Shown here in pieces: positions 16,106 through 24,587 of a DNA stretch of 37,158 nt. A program made the position numbers and the translations under genes. The notes beneath the pieces were generated by a model. It saw only the letters and a list, made by a program, of their open reading frames with translations. It did no database searches and was not told the DNA's origin. Source of the stretch: an uncultured Bacteroidales bacterium (GTDB lineage: Bacteria; Bacteroidota; Bacteroidia; Bacteroidales; FEN-979); NCBI GenBank assembly GCA_903926565.1, contig CAIYJU010000200.1, forward strand, positions 1-37,158, written 5' to 3'. Position 1 is the stretch's first letter; every line of letters begins with the position of its first letter.

Positions 16106-16822
16106 TTATTTCATCACATTCGCCACACCACCTATAAACCCTAGTTTATCCCAGAAATCATCGTCACGCGATCCAACAGGAGGGAGCGGGACAAGTCCCG
16201 GAACTCTGGTTGTTATTTCTTCCCAAATCAGGCGGATTATGATTGTTAATGGATTAGAGCGGACATGCATACCCAATGCTGTCCTAAAAAGGTTCTTTAA
16301 ACCTGACAACGTCATGACTGTTATAACTTGTCTGAAAGTTGCCACCCAGTTTGCGCTGACAAATTCTTCTGATGGAATTGCCACAATCACGAGAAATAGT
16401 TCAGGTGAGTTCTCAGCTACAGCAAGCAGCCCACCATCCACATAGGCTTTCGCGTGCATGCCAAATGCTGCAGCGCGTAGAATTGGCTCTGTAATTGCAG
16501 ACAACGTCCCTATTCTTACCTGATTTACCAGGTAATCACGTAAGGCCATTTGTAAGAGTTGGGTGGTTTTGTGAACCCAGTTACGACCATACATGTCTCT
16601 CATCAATGGAAGATTCGACTCAAACTTTATATTATATTTTTTTCCATATCCGATAGGATAGCCAGTTACTCCCCATGGGCCAAGCCAATCCTCAATTTCC
16701 TGGTAGAATTGATATGAAGGCAACCCTGACGGCCCGAATGCCACAACTGAGCTCAGAGAAGAATAAACGTCAGCCCAATCAGAAGAGGAGCAAGTTGCCT
16801 TTGGTGGTAAGGTTAAAATCAT
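16106..16822 (-). CDS. Orphan protein in the T6SS cargo position
   Basis: A 238-residue protein without signal peptide; no family recognised. It has an N-terminal segment rich in Ser, Gly and Pro, a middle segment (GYPIGYGKKYNIKFESN, then YGRNWVHKTTQLLQMALRD), and a long, mildly hydrophobic helical C-terminal half. That half contains ILRAAAFGMHAKAYVDGGL and SPELFLVIVAIPSEEF, and may include one or two membrane-active helices. The gene lies 52 bases after the PAAR gene and 94 bases before the peptidoglycan-binding-like gene on the same strand. It may be a second effector, an adaptor, or an immunity protein; absence of a signal peptide slightly disfavours periplasmic immunity. Confidence 0.65.
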   Translation of the reverse strand: MILTLPPKATCSSSDWADVYSSLSSVVAFGPSGLPSYQFYQEIEDWLGPWGVTGYPIGYGKKYNIKFESNLPLMRDMYGRNWVHKTTQLLQMALRDYLVNQVRIGTLSAITEPILRAAAFGMHAKAYVDGGLLAVAENSPELFLVIVAIPSEEFVSANWVATFRQVITVMTLSGLKNLFRTALGMHVRSNPLTIIIRLIWEEITTRVPGLVPLPPVGSRDDDFWDKLGFIGGVANVMK

Positions 16823-16874
16823 ACAAGGTCTAAATTTTAAACATTATATTTATTTCATCAGTTCACGCCACAAA

Positions 16875-17177
16875 TTACCCGCCAATTGAAACTGTAGGGC
16901 AACCTGAAGTAATCTTTCCTCCATGTTCGGTAGGGTCACCCACGCGCGCAGCAGGTTTTCCACCGATCTTCACGGTAGTGGATCCCATCATTATTGAAGC
17001 AGCAGGGGCACCAATACAAACAGCCATATCTCCAACACATGCTGCCGGCTGGTTTCCGATGAATACCTGGGTTGAGCCCGGGGGTAAAATGGTTCCCCCT
17101 ACATGCGGAACGGGTGGCGTACCCGGCGTTTGCATCGGACAACTATGGGCATCTCCTACTCTTGCTGCTTTGGGCAT
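16875..17177 (-). CDS. PAAR-domain spike-tip protein
   Basis: A 100-residue protein that is almost entirely one PAAR domain. It has ARVGDAHSCPM near the N-terminus, repeated P-A-A-(C/R)-V-G-D elements (QPAACVGDMAVC, KPAARVGDPTEHGG) and GCPTVSIGG at the end. The His and Cys residues fit the zinc site that sharpens the spike tip. PAAR proteins cap VgrG and carry effectors. It starts 14 bases after the vgrG stop, so it is part of the same transcript. It has no extension, so any cargo must be a separate protein, probably the two downstream genes. Confidence 0.92.
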   Translation of the reverse strand: MPKAARVGDAHSCPMQTPGTPPVPHVGGTILPPGSTQVFIGNQPAACVGDMAVCIGAPAASIMMGSTTVKIGGKPAARVGDPTEHGGKITSGCPTVSIGG

Positions 17178-17191
17178 GGGTAAAATTTTTA

Positions 17192-18967
17192 TTAATTGAT
17201 TTCTACGTTTGTTCCCTTTATTTTTACCAGCAAAGCCCCTTCGATGTGAATTTCGTTGTTGCGAAAGACCATGCTGTTGTCATCATTGGTAATGTCAATG
17301 ACGCCTGCCTCATCGGTATAAAGCTGAAACCTCTTGGCAGGATGCAGATCGATATACTCTTTTGCATCCAGCATGATATTTTTACCCTTGAGGGTGATAT
17401 CGTCTCCGGAAGTCAGGTTGATCGGGCCTTTTGAATAGATTTCATAGCCGTTGTTGCTGACCCTCAGACGCATCATGTTTGCCGGATCATTTTTCCTGCC
17501 ATTGTAGATGCAGACCTCCTCATGCCCTTCTGCATCATTGAACTCTATGGTATTGCCGCTCCTGGTGCGGATGACCTTGAGATCATTGGATTTTGTCACC
17601 CAGAATTCATCCGGTTTGTTCTCACTGTTGAACAGGGATCCGATGATATAGGGAAGTTGTGGATCCGAGTTCTCAAATCCGACCAACACTTCATGGCCAA
17701 TCTCCGGGATAAAATAAATACCTGCACCCTGACCGGTATGGGGAGTGACCATTCTGATCCAGGAGGTACTCTGGCTATCTTCCTGCCAGCTGAAATGAAC
17801 TTTTATCCGCCCTAATTTCTGAGGGTCGTTATTGTCTTTAACGATGGCTGATTGTGTTTCACACAGTGCAGCAGCTTTAACTTTGGTATTGGGAGCAAGC
17901 GCGAGGGAAGAAGGAACCCCCTGGAACATGTTGCTGTAATTCATTGAATTATCAAATGAATGATTCACACCGGTAATGATAAACGCTCCTGCATCAATTT
18001 CCTGGCCAGCGTTCCCGCGTTTTATCCTGAAAATATTTCCAGGCTCCAGGGGCTCATCGCTGTTTCCACTCACATTCACAAAACGGGATGCAATCGATTT
18101 TTTCTCATCCCTGATAAAATGCTGATCAGGAATATAAGATCCGTTGTCGTCAATAAATAGCTGAGGCAAATAGGAATTGCCGGTAATGGGAAATGTGGAT
18201 TGTGACTGGGCATAAACTTTTTTTCCAATCGGGTCAAGGTCACCGGAAATATCCTTGGTTGGCCCTGTCGATGTACCTGTGCTAGGTCCGAATGGTGTAT
18301 AAAAGATCTTGCTGAATCCGAAATTCAACGGGGCCAGGTCGGCGCCGATATGATAATCCGACAGATTGATGCCCGCTATTCCTTCGATGGTGGTTTTTTT
18401 GAAATCACCCAGAACAAGATCCATCCCGTCAAAAAAGAACCATTGACCGAAACGCCTTGCAAGCCGGCTGAGGAATTCAAAGTCAGTTTCCTTGTATTGC
18501 ACGATATAGGGAAACACGATATTTACGCCTGGTTCTCCTGTCAGGGAGATCTGGTTGGAGGGATAAGGTTGCATCACCTGCTCGGCAATTTGCCGCAGCG
18601 TTTTATTTTCAAATGACCGGCACACAGGTGAACCATGCAATAGAATCTCCGGGCTGTAACCCCTGAAGGTGACTTCATGCTGATTCATGCCGTTTTCTGA
18701 AGCGCTTATCCCTGTGATGATCCCCCTGAAGAAAAAATCACGGATGCCTGTTCCGGTATTGATCCCGTCGATGAGAAATGTAATGTCTGAACCGATTTTA
18801 TCAATCGCACCTGAAAGGGGCGGGGCTTCGGGTTGCTCAAAGAGATCCCGCCTGCATACCAACGAAAAAGTATGTGGTCCATAGATGGTTTGACTGATAC
18901 TTAAATGCAGAAAATCAGGTACTTCATTTCCGGAAATCTCAATGGTGATCTTGCTTGCTGTCGCCAT
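17192..18967 (-). CDS. tssI: T6SS spike protein VgrG (TssI)
   Basis: A 591-residue VgrG. The N-terminal gp27-like half includes GPHTFSLVCRRD and the phage late-control D region (KETDFEFLSRLARRFGQWFF). The OB-fold region has KVHFSWQEDSQSTSWIRM, and the family signature VGFENSDPQLPYIIGSLFN follows. The C-terminal gp5-like beta-prism ends without an added toxin domain. VgrG trimers form the spike on the Hcp tube. It lies 14 bases upstream of PAAR and 26 bases downstream of an Hcp gene, all on one strand. Confidence 0.93.
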   Translation of the reverse strand: MATASKITIEISGNEVPDFLHLSISQTIYGPHTFSLVCRRDLFEQPEAPPLSGAIDKIGSDITFLIDGINTGTGIRDFFFRGIITGISASENGMNQHEVTFRGYSPEILLHGSPVCRSFENKTLRQIAEQVMQPYPSNQISLTGEPGVNIVFPYIVQYKETDFEFLSRLARRFGQWFFFDGMDLVLGDFKKTTIEGIAGINLSDYHIGADLAPLNFGFSKIFYTPFGPSTGTSTGPTKDISGDLDPIGKKVYAQSQSTFPITGNSYLPQLFIDDNGSYIPDQHFIRDEKKSIASRFVNVSGNSDEPLEPGNIFRIKRGNAGQEIDAGAFIITGVNHSFDNSMNYSNMFQGVPSSLALAPNTKVKAAALCETQSAIVKDNNDPQKLGRIKVHFSWQEDSQSTSWIRMVTPHTGQGAGIYFIPEIGHEVLVGFENSDPQLPYIIGSLFNSENKPDEFWVTKSNDLKVIRTRSGNTIEFNDAEGHEEVCIYNGRKNDPANMMRLRVSNNGYEIYSKGPINLTSGDDITLKGKNIMLDAKEYIDLHPAKRFQLYTDEAGVIDITNDDNSMVFRNNEIHIEGALLVKIKGTNVEIN

Positions 18968-18993
18968 GTTTCAACATTTTAACCGATTGAATA

Positions 18994-19401
18994 CTACCTG
19001 TTGTCCGATTGCCAGATATTCTGAAATGTGTTTCCCGAAATATCAATCTCGCGGCATGAAAGAGTTAGGGCAATGGTTACTTCAGTCAGGTTTGAGTATG
19101 ATTGCTGGTACCCGACCAACGCCGCATCTTTAAATTTTATCGTCTGCAACGCCCTGTTTTCTGCAAGAGAACCAAATACGATCTTCCCGTTTTTTTTAGC
19201 AGTTTGAGAAAACATCCATTGAAGCAAGTCTGAATCATTCTCGTTCATCAGCCCGATATTGATGATTCCGCCGGTAACCCTGGAATTGGTTGCCCCGCGC
19301 TGATCAATCTGCTGCTGGAAACCAAAATTGCATGAAACAACCGTGATTCCATCCTGCTCACGCGGATGACCTTCAATGTGCAACGTGGAAGAAAAAGCCA
19401 T
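18994..19401 (-). CDS. tssD: T6SS tube protein TssD (Hcp-like), copy 2
   Basis: A protein of about 135 residues when started at ATG 19401, which aligns its N-terminus (MAFSSTLHIEG) with the neighbouring copy. The longer frame from 19437 adds 12 hydrophobic residues with no counterpart and is rejected. It shares the TssD pattern: a start strand, VVSCNFGFQQQIDQRG, then DLLQWMFSQTAKKNGKIVF and a C-terminal LTLSCREID. Compared with the other copy, it is slightly longer and diverged. It is nearest to vgrG, so it may be the copy that pairs with this spike or cargo set. Confidence 0.85.
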   Translation of the reverse strand: MAFSSTLHIEGHPREQDGITVVSCNFGFQQQIDQRGATNSRVTGGIINIGLMNENDSDLLQWMFSQTAKKNGKIVFGSLAENRALQTIKFKDAALVGYQQSYSNLTEVTIALTLSCREIDISGNTFQNIWQSDNR

Positions 19402-19482
19402 AATAAAAAAGATTAAAACAGGTGATTGAAGATGCATGAATCAAAGATTTTTAATCCATGCATCATTTCGCTTCCAAATGGA

Positions 19483-19872
19483 TTATTGGTGTGCTGCCCA
19501 ATCGTTTGTTACCGGATTTGAGCCTCCATTGAGTTCATGACAGGTAATGCTTATATTTGTCACCATGGTGTCTCCACCAAAAGATTCGCTGTAACCGGTC
19601 AGAAAACCTTCTTTAAAAGAGAGTTTTTTCATTTCCTGGGTGTGATCACTGGCCAAATAAAAGGTAATGGTTCCATCTTTTTTTCCGGATTGATCGGAAC
19701 CCCAATCCCAGAGCGAAAGATCTTTGGATGATTCAAGAAGAACAGAAATTTCTGAAATTCTGATTTCGGAATTTGGCATCCCGCTCATATTAGTGCTTTG
19801 ACGAAATCCATAGGAACAGGATAAGACTTTATAGTCTTTTCCATCGACGGTCAATTTTGCATTGTAAGCCAT
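19483..19872 (-). CDS. tssD: T6SS tube protein TssD (Hcp-like), copy 1
   Basis: A 129-residue protein of the Bacteroidota TssD family (Hcp-like). It opens with MAYNAKLTVDGKDYKVLSCS, continues with FRQSTNMSGMPNSEIRISEI and SLWDWGSDQSGKKDGTITFY, and ends in VTNISITCHELNGGSNP. Hexamers of TssD stack to form the inner tube expelled by the sheath. It lies 67 bases after tssC and 81 bases before the second tssD. As the copy next to the sheath genes it is the likelier main tube subunit. Confidence 0.9.
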   Translation of the reverse strand: MAYNAKLTVDGKDYKVLSCSYGFRQSTNMSGMPNSEIRISEISVLLESSKDLSLWDWGSDQSGKKDGTITFYLASDHTQEMKKLSFKEGFLTGYSESFGGDTMVTNISITCHELNGGSNPVTNDWAAHQ

Positions 19873-19939
19873 AACTTTTAGATTTAAATTGTTAATAACA
19901 GATATGAATTATGAAATAGCTAATATGAATTATAAAAAT

Positions 19940-21328
19940 TTATGATTGGTCATATTTTGAGTCCCAGTTATTGCCGTCATCTCCTTTCTGACCGTCCATC
20001 TTGATCATGAAGTTTTTGGCAGGGAAATAAGGTTTCATGCTGATATCGATGTAGATCCGGTCTTTTTGAATTGGATCCTGCTCGAATCTCTTGATGGAAA
20101 AATTTTCTATCAGTTTCCCAGGCCCTGTAATACTGTCGAGGAAGCGGATGATCTGCCCCTGTATTTCAGTTTTTGTTTTGACATTGAAATTCTCAAAAGC
20201 CCTTCTGTTCAGGAAATCCATCAATACTTTGGTGACAAAATCGAATACCCTTACAACAGAATAGGTCTGCAATCCAAGATTATCACCGTTAAACAGGGTC
20301 TTTGCCGAAAAGGCCATTACCTTGCCATATTCATTGACCATGGGAACCAGACCAAGTTTTTCAAGGCTGGCGATCTCGCTCTTTTTCAGGTCGAACTTTA
20401 CACCATCAACTTCACTGAGGCCTCCATGTTTTTTTCCGGCGGCTACCTGAGACATCAGGGTATTGTAAATGGTTCCGGCCAGGGCTGAGGACGGGGGAAC
20501 ATAGAGTTCATCTTCCTCGCCGAGCTCGTCGAATTTTTTCCGCCCTACCAGCCAGTTGCAGGCCATCATCACATTAGAACGGTAGGTGTCACCTCCTGTA
20601 AGATTTGCCGATTCGAACATCTCCATGGTATCATCAGGGGTGTCGAGATGTTCAAAATCAGTGACAAGCATCACTTTGTTTTCATGTGCGATCTTTGCCC
20701 ACTTCTCTACAACCATATTTGATCCAAGATAACCTGGAACTACCAGCAAACCGTAATTGTTTCTAAGGTCTAACCGGTCAAAGTTATTCACCAGTTCTTC
20801 CGAGACTGCATCGATGAAACGGGTATCATCAAGGTCTTTCACCTGTTCCGGGGCAGCGTTCAGAAATGAAAGGTTCTTAATCTTATCCTGGTTGGTGTTT
20901 TTGAAAAACAGGGCAACCGACCGGTAAGCCTGTTCAAGGTCCCTTGTTTCCTTTATGGCCTTGGCCAGGTTGTCTTTGAGCGTCTTTTCCGTAATAAGGG
21001 CAGTTTTCTCACATTCGTCAACCATGTTAGCGACATTGTCTGAGGACTGGATGATTGCAGCCCAGAGTTCCAGCGTTTTTTTAAGATCGTCGCGTTCTTT
21101 CTTTTTTGCTGATTCAGAGAGGAAAATCTTTTTTCTTGCCTTGCGCTCGGGATTCAGGTTTTGAACACCTTCGATGGCAGCTTCCAGCAGGTCGAATCCG
21201 CCGACAGGTGTCAGCTTATGGATGCTGGTTTGCAATAATTCTTCCGGATTTTCAACCTGTTTGATGTCGGAAGCAACTTTTTCTTTGTATTGGGCTATGT
21301 TGTTATCTTGTCTTTCCTTGGGTTCCAT
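19940..21328 (-). CDS. tssC: T6SS sheath large subunit TssC
   Basis: A 462-residue protein. The middle and C-terminal parts carry TssC landmarks of the Bacteroidota form: DARFID-like DTRFIDAVSEELV, YGLLVVPGYLGSNMVVEKW, TGGDTYRSNVMMACNWLVGRK, and a C-terminal part (about 370-450) with LMDFLNRRAFENFNVKTK. It forms the contractile sheath with TssB around the TssD tube. It is 55 bases downstream of tssB and in the same operon. Confidence 0.9.
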   Translation of the reverse strand: MEPKERQDNNIAQYKEKVASDIKQVENPEELLQTSIHKLTPVGGFDLLEAAIEGVQNLNPERKARKKIFLSESAKKKERDDLKKTLELWAAIIQSSDNVANMVDECEKTALITEKTLKDNLAKAIKETRDLEQAYRSVALFFKNTNQDKIKNLSFLNAAPEQVKDLDDTRFIDAVSEELVNNFDRLDLRNNYGLLVVPGYLGSNMVVEKWAKIAHENKVMLVTDFEHLDTPDDTMEMFESANLTGGDTYRSNVMMACNWLVGRKKFDELGEEDELYVPPSSALAGTIYNTLMSQVAAGKKHGGLSEVDGVKFDLKKSEIASLEKLGLVPMVNEYGKVMAFSAKTLFNGDNLGLQTYSVVRVFDFVTKVLMDFLNRRAFENFNVKTKTEIQGQIIRFLDSITGPGKLIENFSIKRFEQDPIQKDRIYIDISMKPYFPAKNFMIKMDGQKGDDGNNWDSKYDQS

Positions 21329-21383
21329 GTGAATGTGTTTTTATGATAAACAATTAAGGATTAATACGAAAACCATTTTCATC

Positions 21384-21827
21384 TCAGGCCTGTTCAATCT
21401 CTTTGATCATGGCGTATATGGAGTTTAGAAGAGCCAGTTTTGTTTCGCCATTCTCAAGCGCTTTTCGCATCATCTTGTTGCTTTTCAGCTGTTTGACCAC
21501 TTTGTTCAGCTGATCTTTCTGCATGGTAAGGTTTTGGAGAAATTCACTTTGAGCAGTAATCCCTTTGATGCCAAAGTCACCAAGCCCTCCGAATTTCAAT
21601 GTCTCCTCCCGCGAAACCCCATCGCTGTCCTGAAATTCAACCGCAATGTTGGGTTTGTAGTTCTCAAACACATCATCAATTTTTGTCAACCCCTGCACGA
21701 CCTTTGGCGTCGCAGGAGGGTCTGCAGTAAGCTTTTGTATCATCAAGGTCCGGTTTTGCTGGATTTCAGTGATGGCTTCGCTGGCGTCTCCTTTTACTTC
21801 GGTACCGCCGATCCCGTATGTTTCCAT
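21384..21827 (-). CDS. tssB: T6SS sheath small subunit TssB
   Basis: A 147-residue protein. Visible family features are IDDVFENYKPNIAVEFQDSD, GLGDFGIKGITAQSEFLQNL and a helical C-terminus with LNKVVKQLKSNKMMRKALEN, matching the Bacteroidota TssB family. It pairs with TssC to build the sheath. It is preceded by a 70-bp gap after clpV that contains a candidate promoter, so sheath and tube genes may be expressed more strongly than clpV. Confidence 0.9.
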   Translation of the reverse strand: METYGIGGTEVKGDASEAITEIQQNRTLMIQKLTADPPATPKVVQGLTKIDDVFENYKPNIAVEFQDSDGVSREETLKFGGLGDFGIKGITAQSEFLQNLTMQKDQLNKVVKQLKSNKMMRKALENGETKLALLNSIYAMIKEIEQA

Positions 21828-21873
21828 ATGTTTCGATTTTAATTTTTAATTGTTGTTAGTTACAGATCATATT

Positions 21874-21881
21874 CAAAAATA
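21874..21881 (-). promoter_or_regulatory. Possible internal promoter (-7 box) before tssB
   Basis: On the minus strand TATTTTTG matches TAnnTTTG, 46 bases before the tssB ATG, in the only sizeable gap (70 bp) between clpV and tssB. A good -33 TTTG is not found at the usual distance, so support is partial. Confidence 0.4.
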
Positions 21882-21897
21882 CAATTATTTCAATATG

Positions 21898-24399
21898 TTA
21901 ATTTGTTTTCCAGATTATTACACCATTTTTATCTGTTTTTAGTTTCACCACCGATCCTTTTCTTATTTCACCCGCAATGATCATTTTTGACAAGGGCCTT
22001 CTGAGTTTTGTACGGATGATGCCGATAATTGGCCGGGCTCCGTATTTGGGAGTGAATCCCTCCATGGCCAGTTTCGTTTTGGCCGCTTCGTCAATCTCCA
22101 GTTTAATTCCCTGCTGATCCAATGATTTGAGCAAATTTTTCAAATGAATGTCGAAAATCTTTACAATGTTTTTCTCGTTGATGGGGGCAAATGGTACAAT
22201 CTCGGTAAGACGACCCAGAAATTCGGGGCGAAAATGCCGGGTCATGATCTCCATCAGGTCATTGGAAGCGGGAATGATATCCTTGCCAAATGAATCAACA
22301 ATGAAATCGCTGCCAATGTTTGAGGTAAAAAGGACGACCGCGTTCGAGAAATCTCCCTCTTTTCCAAGACGATCATGGAGTTTTCCTTCATCCAGTATCT
22401 GGAGAAAAATGTCGAAGACCGAAGCATGGGCTTTTTCAATTTCATCAAACAACACAACGGAATAAGGCTGCTGCCTGATTTTATTAACCAGCAGACCACC
22501 TTCCTCGTAGCCAACATATCCCGGAGGGGCCCCATATAACAGCGCAGCAGAATGTTCCTCCTTAAATTCCGACATATCGAACCGGATCATGAACGATTCA
22601 TCCTGGAATAAAAATTCAGCCAGTGATTTTGCGAGTTCCGTCTTTCCCGTTCCGGTTGGGCCAAGAAAAAAGAAGGAGCCGATCGGCTGACCTGCCTTGT
22701 TAAGACCTGACCGCGACTCCAGGATCGCTTCTGCAATGCTCCTGATCGCGTGATCCTGGCCAACCACCCTTTTTTTCAGGATGTCGGCCATGTTCAGCAA
22801 CCTGTCGCGTTCCCGGGTCTGTACTTTCCCGATCGGGATGCCGGTTTTATTGGATACAACGGCAGCAACATCCGACTTTTCGACCGTTTCTTTCTCTTTT
22901 TTCGAAATGGTTTCAAGGAGGGACAACCGGTTCTTAAGATTGCTCATCAGTTCGGCGTTGCCTTCGATTTTCAAAGGATCTGTCTCATCTTCAAACTGTC
23001 CCAATAATACGGGTGACAGTTTATTCTTCATTTGTGCATAAAACCACCGTAATTCCTTCAGCAGTTCTGCTTCTGAAAGCTCAGTTTGCTGTTTTTCAAT
23101 GGATTCCATCGCCAGTTTTAATGATGACAATTCACTCTCAGAGGAATCTTTCATCATACGCACGCCGGCCATGGTACGGTCGATCAGGTCGATGGCGGAG
23201 TCGGGCAGACTGCGTTCCTTCAAATATCTTTTCGACAAACGGATGGATTCGCTGAGTACGTCTTTCCCAACCGAAATGTGATGGTGGTTTTCATAAACCG
23301 GCACAACATGCTCCAGCATCCTCAAGGCAATTTCTTCAGCAGGTTCCTCCACTTTGATTATTTCAAACTGCCGGTTGAAGGCTTCATCTGTTTCAATGTA
23401 CTTGGTGTAATTATCTACGGATGTGATGCCGATCACGGTAAGTGCTCCGCGCGAAAGTTCAGGTTTTAAGAGGTTGGCAGCACCAGAGGCTCCTGCCTGT
23501 TTGTCAAGCAGCGTGTGAATTTCGTCGATAAACAAGATGGCTTTTTCAAACTGCTCAATCTCTTTGATGATGTTCTTCAGCCGGTCTTCCACCTCGCCTT
23601 TGTAAGAGGCTCCGGCAATGAGGGCGCCGAAATCCAGTTCAAAAACCATGGCTTCCTTCAGGTTGCCGGGAACTTTCTGATCCACGATACTTTGGGTAAA
23701 CCCATGAACCACTGATGTTTTCCCGACACCCGGGTCGCCAATGATCATGACATTGGGTTTCGAGCGCCTGCCAAGTATTTCTGCGATCATCCGAATTTCC
23801 CTGTCGCGCCCAATCACCGGATCGAGTTTTCCCTGGCGTGCCATGCTTGTTTTATCAATGCAGAATTTTAAAAGGGCGTTTTGCTTTTTCTCTGCACTGC
23901 CTTTTGCTGCATCAGCCGCAGGGGGTGCAAGCACATTTTCGAGATCTGTTTTCTCCACCAGGGAGTCAATAATTTCCTGTGCCTTGAGAGGAAATGTTTT
24001 CAGTTGTTCGTAGGTAAACCCGACCCCCGGCGTACTCAGGGAAGCCATCACACACACAGCGTCGATATTGTCCTTCGACAGTTTCAACCGGATGGTGTCT
24101 GCCTCCAGCATCACGGCCTGCACATAAGGATCAGCGGAGGGCTGTTCACTCACTTTTCCGGACTTGGGGCAGCTTTCAATCCTTACTTCTGCCCACTCTT
24201 CCATATACCAGGTATCTTTGCCAAGGGATTCCAGAAATGATCTGAGACCGATCTCCTTATGAAGCAATGCTTTCAGAAGGTGGGAAGGCGAAAATTTCTC
24301 GTTGGAGAACTCTTTGGCAAGGGATTGGGCAATGCCGATGGCCTGCTTCAATTCATCTGTGTAATTGGCTTGGAAGGGATTACCCATATTCATATTCAT
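21898..24399 (-). CDS. tssH: T6SS sheath-disassembly ATPase ClpV (TssH)
   Basis: An 833-residue Hsp100/ClpB-type AAA+ protein. An N-terminal Clp_N domain (about 10-150) precedes AAA-1 with Walker A GDPGVGKT (221-228) and Walker B AILFIDEIHT (287-296). A middle coiled-coil (about 415-510) follows, then AAA-2 with Walker A GPTGTGKT (580-587) and Walker B VVLFDEIEKAH (648-658), and a D2 small domain. In the T6SS it recycles contracted sheath. It is the first gene of the minus operon, with a good promoter upstream; Met1 (24399), Met3 or Met5 could be the start. Confidence 0.92.
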   Translation of the reverse strand: MNMNMGNPFQANYTDELKQAIGIAQSLAKEFSNEKFSPSHLLKALLHKEIGLRSFLESLGKDTWYMEEWAEVRIESCPKSGKVSEQPSADPYVQAVMLEADTIRLKLSKDNIDAVCVMASLSTPGVGFTYEQLKTFPLKAQEIIDSLVEKTDLENVLAPPAADAAKGSAEKKQNALLKFCIDKTSMARQGKLDPVIGRDREIRMIAEILGRRSKPNVMIIGDPGVGKTSVVHGFTQSIVDQKVPGNLKEAMVFELDFGALIAGASYKGEVEDRLKNIIKEIEQFEKAILFIDEIHTLLDKQAGASGAANLLKPELSRGALTVIGITSVDNYTKYIETDEAFNRQFEIIKVEEPAEEIALRMLEHVVPVYENHHHISVGKDVLSESIRLSKRYLKERSLPDSAIDLIDRTMAGVRMMKDSSESELSSLKLAMESIEKQQTELSEAELLKELRWFYAQMKNKLSPVLLGQFEDETDPLKIEGNAELMSNLKNRLSLLETISKKEKETVEKSDVAAVVSNKTGIPIGKVQTRERDRLLNMADILKKRVVGQDHAIRSIAEAILESRSGLNKAGQPIGSFFFLGPTGTGKTELAKSLAEFLFQDESFMIRFDMSEFKEEHSAALLYGAPPGYVGYEEGGLLVNKIRQQPYSVVLFDEIEKAHASVFDIFLQILDEGKLHDRLGKEGDFSNAVVLFTSNIGSDFIVDSFGKDIIPASNDLMEIMTRHFRPEFLGRLTEIVPFAPINEKNIVKIFDIHLKNLLKSLDQQGIKLEIDEAAKTKLAMEGFTPKYGARPIIGIIRTKLRRPLSKMIIAGEIRKGSVVKLKTDKNGVIIWKTN

Positions 24400-24412
24400 T
24401 AAAAATGTAAAC

Positions 24413-24444
24413 CAAATTTACCTTCACAGAGTCTGAAAGTCAAC
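24413..24444 (-). promoter_or_regulatory. Promoter of the minus-strand T6SS operon
   Basis: On the minus strand GTTG (24441-24444) is followed after 20 bases by TAAATTTG (24413-24420), which matches the Bacteroidota TTTG-n(19-21)-TAnnTTTG layout with one mismatch in the -33 half. The clpV ATG at 24399 is 13 bases beyond the -7 box, leaving a very short leader; starts at Met3 or Met5 would lengthen it. Confidence 0.6.
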
Positions 24445-24456
24445 CATGAATTGGCC

Positions 24457-24507
24457 ATCGGTGGTATTTCTTTGATAACCAGTAGTATTTTGACAACAGT
24501 TGGCAAT
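24457..24507. repeat. Copy A of a 51-bp dispersed repeat
   Basis: About 41 of 51 positions match copy B at 30081-30131 in the same orientation with no gaps. Shared blocks include TTTGATAA, TTTTGAC and ACAGTTGG. It lies between the clpV promoter and the 3' end of the OMP gene at 24588. Together with copy B it brackets the surface-protein block. Confidence 0.6.
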
Positions 24508-24587
24508 TTGACTTGTGCTGCATTAATCCTGGGATCGATATCCTGGTTCATCTTTTTGTTGATTTTTTTCAATTTCAGTGTTCCGTT

